56,829 bases of DNA from contig NZ_PAQR01000011.1 in assembly GCF_002709775.1 (NCBI RefSeq), forward strand, positions 3,548 to 60,376. The letters are read 5' to 3'. The position numbers were made by a program, and so were the translations under genes. A model generated the notes under the pieces. That model was not told the DNA's origin, made no database searches, and was given only the letters and a program-made list of their open reading frames with translations. Shown here one piece after another: positions 53,734 through 56,829 of this stretch. The number at the start of each line of letters is the position of its first letter. Position 1 is the stretch's first letter. This DNA is from Thalassospira sp. (lineage in GTDB: Bacteria > Pseudomonadota > Alphaproteobacteria > Rhodospirillales > Thalassospiraceae).

Positions 53734-54489
53734 TTACTCGGCCGCGCTGGTGGCGCTGGCGGCTTCGATTTCGCGATTGGCAAGCTGGCGCACGCGGTGG
53801 TCTGCACGGGCCTGTTTCCAGTAATCGCGATCAAGATAAACCGTCGGGTCCTTGACCCGGGCCAGCTCAAGCGCCTCGCGCCGTTCAACACAGGTGCCAC
53901 ACCGTCCGCAATGGGTGTCTTCGCCCTTGTAGCAGGACCATGTCAGATCAACTGGAACCCCAAGGCGTCCGGCTTCAAGGGCGATGTCGGCCTTGGAGAC
54001 ATTGACGAACGGGGTATAGAGTTTGACGTCCTTCACTCCTTCAAGCGCATGGTTTTGCATCGCCTGAAAGGCGTTGATGAAATCGGGACGGCAATCGGGA
54101 TAGATGAAATGATCCCCGCCATGAACAGCCGCGGCAACCGCATCGGCGCCGGCACTGGCGGCGGCCCCAAAGGCAACGGCCAGCATGATGGCATTGCGGT
54201 TGGGCACGACGGTAATGCGCATGGTTTCTTCGGCGTAATGGCCATCGGGCACATCGATATCATCACTGGTCAGCGACGATCCGCCCAAAAGCGCACCAAC
54301 CGGGGTCAGATCAACAATGTGATGTTTCACACCCAGATCGCGTGCGGTGCGGGCGGCGAAATCGAGTTCCTTTTTATGGCGCTGGCCATAATCGAATGAA
54401 ATCAGGGAATGCAATTTGTGCTCGTTCGCGACCTTATAGGCCAGCGTGACGGAATCCAATCCGCCAGAGCAGACGACAATCGTCTTCAT
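53734..54489 (-). CDS. queC: 7-cyano-7-deazaguanine synthase
   Basis: A 251-residue ATP-dependent enzyme that converts 7-carboxy-7-deazaguanine into preQ0. The ATP-binding P-loop is VVCSGGLDSVTLAY at the N-terminus. The zinc site near residue 200 reads SCYKGEDTHCGRCGTCVER, with four cysteines. It is the first gene of the que cluster, followed after a REP doublet by queD and queE. A preQ1-riboswitch-like leader lies directly upstream. The ribosome site is weak (GAAAGA), which suits control at the level of translation. Confidence 0.95.
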   Translation of the reverse strand: MKTIVVCSGGLDSVTLAYKVANEHKLHSLISFDYGQRHKKELDFAARTARDLGVKHHIVDLTPVGALLGGSSLTSDDIDVPDGHYAEETMRITVVPNRNAIMLAVAFGAAASAGADAVAAAVHGGDHFIYPDCRPDFINAFQAMQNHALEGVKDVKLYTPFVNVSKADIALEAGRLGVPVDLTWSCYKGEDTHCGRCGTCVERREALELARVKDPTVYLDRDYWKQARADHRVRQLANREIEAASATSAAE

Positions 54490-54499
54490 AATGATAAGT

Positions 54500-54533
54500 C
54501 TTTCGTGTTTTTAACCTGGTGCTACGACAGGGG
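54500..54533 (-). promoter_or_regulatory. preQ1-I riboswitch-like leader of queC
   Basis: Read on the minus strand: stem CCTG (54531-54528), loop TCGTAGCAC, stem CAGG (54518-54515), then the A-rich tail TTAAAAACACGAAAG. This matches the layout of the small preQ1-I aptamer (stem, loop with UCG..AG..AC, stem, A-rich tail that folds back), and it ends 10 bases before the queC ATG. A perfect hairpin, GGAAGGATGATCCTTCC, lies just upstream. The stem is short and no covariation check was possible. Confidence 0.5.
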
Positions 54534-54589
54534 AAGGATCATCCTTCCAAGGGGGCGGGGTTTGCCATGATGCGCGGGCAAGCGCAAGC

Positions 54590-54640
54590 AAAAACCCACG
54601 CATACGGCCATGCGTGAGGCGCAGGAATGCTTGGGTTTTT
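54590..54640 (-). terminator. Terminator of the methyltransferase gene
   Basis: AAAAACCC (54590-54597) and GGGTTTTT (54633-54640) enclose the stem CACGCAT/ATGCGTG (54597-54616). On the minus strand the T-run follows the inner stem. Confidence 0.7.
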
Positions 54641-54672
54641 GGTGCCAGGCCGCAGCGCGCATCCGCAGGCAA

Positions 54673-55557
54673 TCAGGCGCGCGTTCCGCTAAGTACATGA
54701 AAACAAATCGGGACCTGGAAATGGCCGTCTTCGATATAAGGGGCTAGGGTTTCAAACATCGCGGCATTGATCGCGCCGACTTCCATATCCGATGACTTGC
54801 GCAGGATATTGCCAAACAGCATGTCCATCTGCGGCTTCCAGAAGGGGGCCGTTTCGGGGATGCGGCCCGCCGGACTGTGGCTGCTATCCGTCACATCGCT
54901 AAACCCGGCGTTTTTGAGCCGGTCGGTGGCATGATTGACATCGCCAAAGCAAAACGGATCGAGCCCGGCCTTGTCAAACCCGATGCCAAGGATATTGCCC
55001 AGAACCGCATCCATTGCAGCAAAAAGCGGGTTATCCACCAACGGGGCCCAGACCATGAAAACCGCCTTGCCCCCCGGGCGCAGAACGCGGAAGGCTTCCC
55101 GCAAGGCCTTGTCGTGATCATCGCAAAACATCACGCCAAAGCGGCATGACACGACATCAAAGCTTTGATCGTCAAAGGGCAGCTTTTCCATATCGGCGGG
55201 CGTTGCCGTGATGTTGGAAATTTCTTCTTCTTCGGCGCGTTCGATCAGGGCATCGCACATATCGGGCACGATGTCGGTTGCCGTCACCGTCCCGGTAACG
55301 CCGGGAATATTGACCCGGTCTTCTTCGCTCCCCCCACCAAGGGCACGGGCAAATGAAAATGCCGGTTCCCCAACCCCGGATGCCAGATCAAGTATGGCAA
55401 GCGGTGCATCATTGCGGCTTTCCGAAAGCCCCTTGAGGTCCGCCGCCTCGATCATGTGGCGATTGATTTTCTCAGCCGCAGGTGCCAGGCGTTCTGCCCA
55501 GGTGATCCAGTCAGAGGAAAGATTTTGCCAAGTCTCGGAGGTCGGGGTGGTTGTCAT
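54673..55557 (-). CDS. Class I SAM-dependent methyltransferase
   Basis: A 294-residue methyltransferase with motif I ILDLASGVGEPAFSFAR (about 54-70), post-motif TATDIVPDMCDALIERA, and FDVVSCRFGVMFCDDHDKALREAFRVLRPGGKAV (motifs II-III, in pieces), resembling the UbiE/Methyltransf_11 group. The acceptor is unknown. It lies between the flagellin and que genes with its own terminator, so it is probably a single transcript. Confidence 0.88.
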   Translation of the reverse strand: MTTTPTSETWQNLSSDWITWAERLAPAAEKINRHMIEAADLKGLSESRNDAPLAILDLASGVGEPAFSFARALGGGSEEDRVNIPGVTGTVTATDIVPDMCDALIERAEEEEISNITATPADMEKLPFDDQSFDVVSCRFGVMFCDDHDKALREAFRVLRPGGKAVFMVWAPLVDNPLFAAMDAVLGNILGIGFDKAGLDPFCFGDVNHATDRLKNAGFSDVTDSSHSPAGRIPETAPFWKPQMDMLFGNILRKSSDMEVGAINAAMFETLAPYIEDGHFQVPICFHVLSGTRA

Positions 55558-55647
55558 GGTCGGTCAGCTTCCCTTTGGGTTAAGCCACGACCATAGACGT
55601 AAACAGTGACCTGTTTAAAGGATGTTTTGCAGCGCAATGCCGGTGAG

Positions 55648-55673
55648 AAGTCCCGCGCAATGGCGCGGGACTT
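55648..55673 (-). terminator. Terminator-like hairpin after the flagellin gene
   Basis: AAGTCCCGCGC (55648-55658) and GCGCGGGACTT (55663-55673) form a perfect 11-bp stem with a 4-base loop, 26 bases after the flagellin stop. The T-tract is short. Confidence 0.7.
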
Positions 55674-55698
55674 CCTACACAGACTGAAAGGCGGCTCT

Positions 55699-56829
55699 TC
55701 AACCTTCCAGCAAGCGTAACAGGTTCTGACGCATTTCGCTGATGCGTCCGAGGATCGCAACGCTCGATTTGGTCAGAAGTTGGTTGGAGGCAAAGTCGGT
55801 CAATTCGGCCGCGACATCGAGATCAAGCAGGCTTGATCTGGCTTCTTCGACGTTCTGCAATGTCGCGGCAAGGTTGGTACTGGCAACATCCAGTCGGTTC
55901 TGGTTGGTGCCAATATTTGTTCGGGCCCGTTGAAGATCATCAATCGCACGGGTGACGGTTTCAAGAGCCTCACGTGCCTTCATGGTCGAGGCAATCGCCT
56001 TGCTGCCCAGATCATCAAGGCTTTTTTCCGTGCCATTCTTCCCGCTGCCAAGGGCAGAGCCATCAACAGCAGTCATGAAAATCGACACCTGATCGGCGGC
56101 AGTCGCCCCGCTGCCAACTTGCAGATAAACCCGATCAGAAAGTTTGTTGCCCTGATCTTCGAGCACCGAGAAAACCGGCGAAGAGCCAAAGATCTGCGCG
56201 CTGGTCGACCCATTGGCCCCCGAACCGTCAGACCCTTGGGTCAGGGCATTGGAGATCGTGCTGCCTATATTGAAGTTCAGATCAACCTTTACCCCGACAG
56301 TGTCGAAGTCGAGCTTGACCTGATCACCAATACCAAGCGCCTTGCTGCCGCCCGTGGCATAGTCGGTGATGTCGATAACCTGGCTTCGATCCGTCGCGCT
56401 GCCATCAATTTCGGCGATGGCACTTAACATGATCCGGTCGCCGGATTTGACCACATCGAACCGCAAGTGGGTGTCAGAAAGGCCGTCTTCGCCTTCATCG
56501 CCAGCCCAATAATTGTCATTGGAAATGGCGACATTGGCAAAGCCGTTGGCATGCGAAAGGGCGCTGGCAGAACCACCACCCTCAAGGTCTGAATAGTCCA
56601 GTGATACATCGCTGCCATCGCCCAACAACTGAACGCCGTTGAAGTTGGTCGAAGATGCGATGCGGTTGATTTCATCGCGTAAATCGATGAATTCGTTATT
56701 GAGAAAGCCGCGTTCGGTATCGGACAGGTTTTCCGATGCGGCCTGAACGGTCAGGGTCTTCATGCGCACCAGAATGTTATCGATGGTGGCCATGCCACCA
56801 TCTGCAATCTGGAGCATGGAATTGCCGTG
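55699..56829 (-). CDS. Flagellin, C-terminal part (5' end outside window)
   Basis: The frame is open to the last base of the window, so the start lies beyond it. What is present is the D1 helix region (NSMLQIADGGMATIDNIL; SENLSDTERGFLNNEF; INRIASSTNFNGVQLL), a variable surface domain, and the conserved C-terminal helix (ARTNIGTNQNRLDVASTNLA; EARSSLLDLDVAAELTDFA; ending ISEMRQNLLRLLEG). Flagellin polymerises as the filament outside the cell after export by the flagellar secretion system. The variable domain has Ser/Gly-rich segments typical of strain-specific variation. Confidence 0.95.
   Translation of the reverse strand, partial: HGNSMLQIADGGMATIDNILVRMKTLTVQAASENLSDTERGFLNNEFIDLRDEINRIASSTNFNGVQLLGDGSDVSLDYSDLEGGGSASALSHANGFANVAISNDNYWAGDEGEDGLSDTHLRFDVVKSGDRIMLSAIAEIDGSATDRSQVIDITDYATGGSKALGIGDQVKLDFDTVGVKVDLNFNIGSTISNALTQGSDGSGANGSTSAQIFGSSPVFSVLEDQGNKLSDRVYLQVGSGATAADQVSIFMTAVDGSALGSGKNGTEKSLDDLGSKAIASTMKAREALETVTRAIDDLQRARTNIGTNQNRLDVASTNLAATLQNVEEARSSLLDLDVAAELTDFASNQLLTKSSVAILGRISEMRQNLLRLLEG

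Overview
The window looks like a chromosomal segment of a marine or soil alphaproteobacterium, most likely Thalassospira or a close relative in the Rhodospirillales. This is inferred from gene content, moderate GC and alphaproteobacterial forms of PssA/Psd, NADP-Icd, flagellin and several ABC systems; no 16S gene or other firm marker is present. No phage, conjugative element, CRISPR array or tRNA gene was found. Two short palindromic (MITE-like) elements and one REP doublet are the only mobile or repeat DNA seen.

Layout. 1-4800: the 3' part of alaS, an AraC/GyrI regulator, a DUF2254 membrane protein and a TPR protein. 4841-12529: a polyamine-type ABC transporter operon (binding protein, two permeases, ATPase, metallo-hydrolase, then an aldehyde dehydrogenase beyond a palindromic element), with a divergent TetR regulator and two operator-like palindromes between them. 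12674-14668: two convergent AraC regulators. 15031-20739: MoxR ATPase and vWA protein (with a methyltransferase-like gene between them), periplasmic glycerophosphodiesterase, WrbA and pirin. 20845-24438: an ECF sigma / anti-sigma / lipoprotein operon facing a secreted Gly/Asn-rich and GDT-repeat protein. Both directions carry the same promoter-like motif. 24642-29950: icd, an unlisted 57-residue membrane peptide, and a TetR-controlled EmrAB-type pump. 30132-36623: a di-haem cytochrome c peroxidase with an FNR-type box, then a DeoR-headed Ugp-like ABC operon ending in a structured RNA region and terminator. 36880-41840: a LOG-family hydrolase, a polytopic membrane protein, a LysM protein with a possible leader peptide, and the psd-pssA phospholipid pair. 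41890-49381: two paralogous periplasmic binding-protein-like genes, then a PadR / adaptor / RND efflux set. 49764-52139: a membrane-anchored AraC regulator, an isoprenylcysteine-methyltransferase-like protein and a small protein. 52445-56829: queE, queD and queC (with a REP doublet and a preQ1-riboswitch-like leader), a methyltransferase, and the 3' part of a flagellin gene.

The most distinctive signals are: (i) identical GGGAAGAAA-N14-CGTT motifs pointing both ways from the sigma factor / glycine-rich gene gap; (ii) two unrelated sequences of 267 and 268 bp with the same three-way-junction palindromic design, one of which supplies the last codons and stop of the metallo-hydrolase gene; (iii) a preQ1-I-like leader before queC; and (iv) clear pairs of operator palindromes at three regulator-transporter junctions. 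All assignments rest on reading motifs by eye; no database search was possible.
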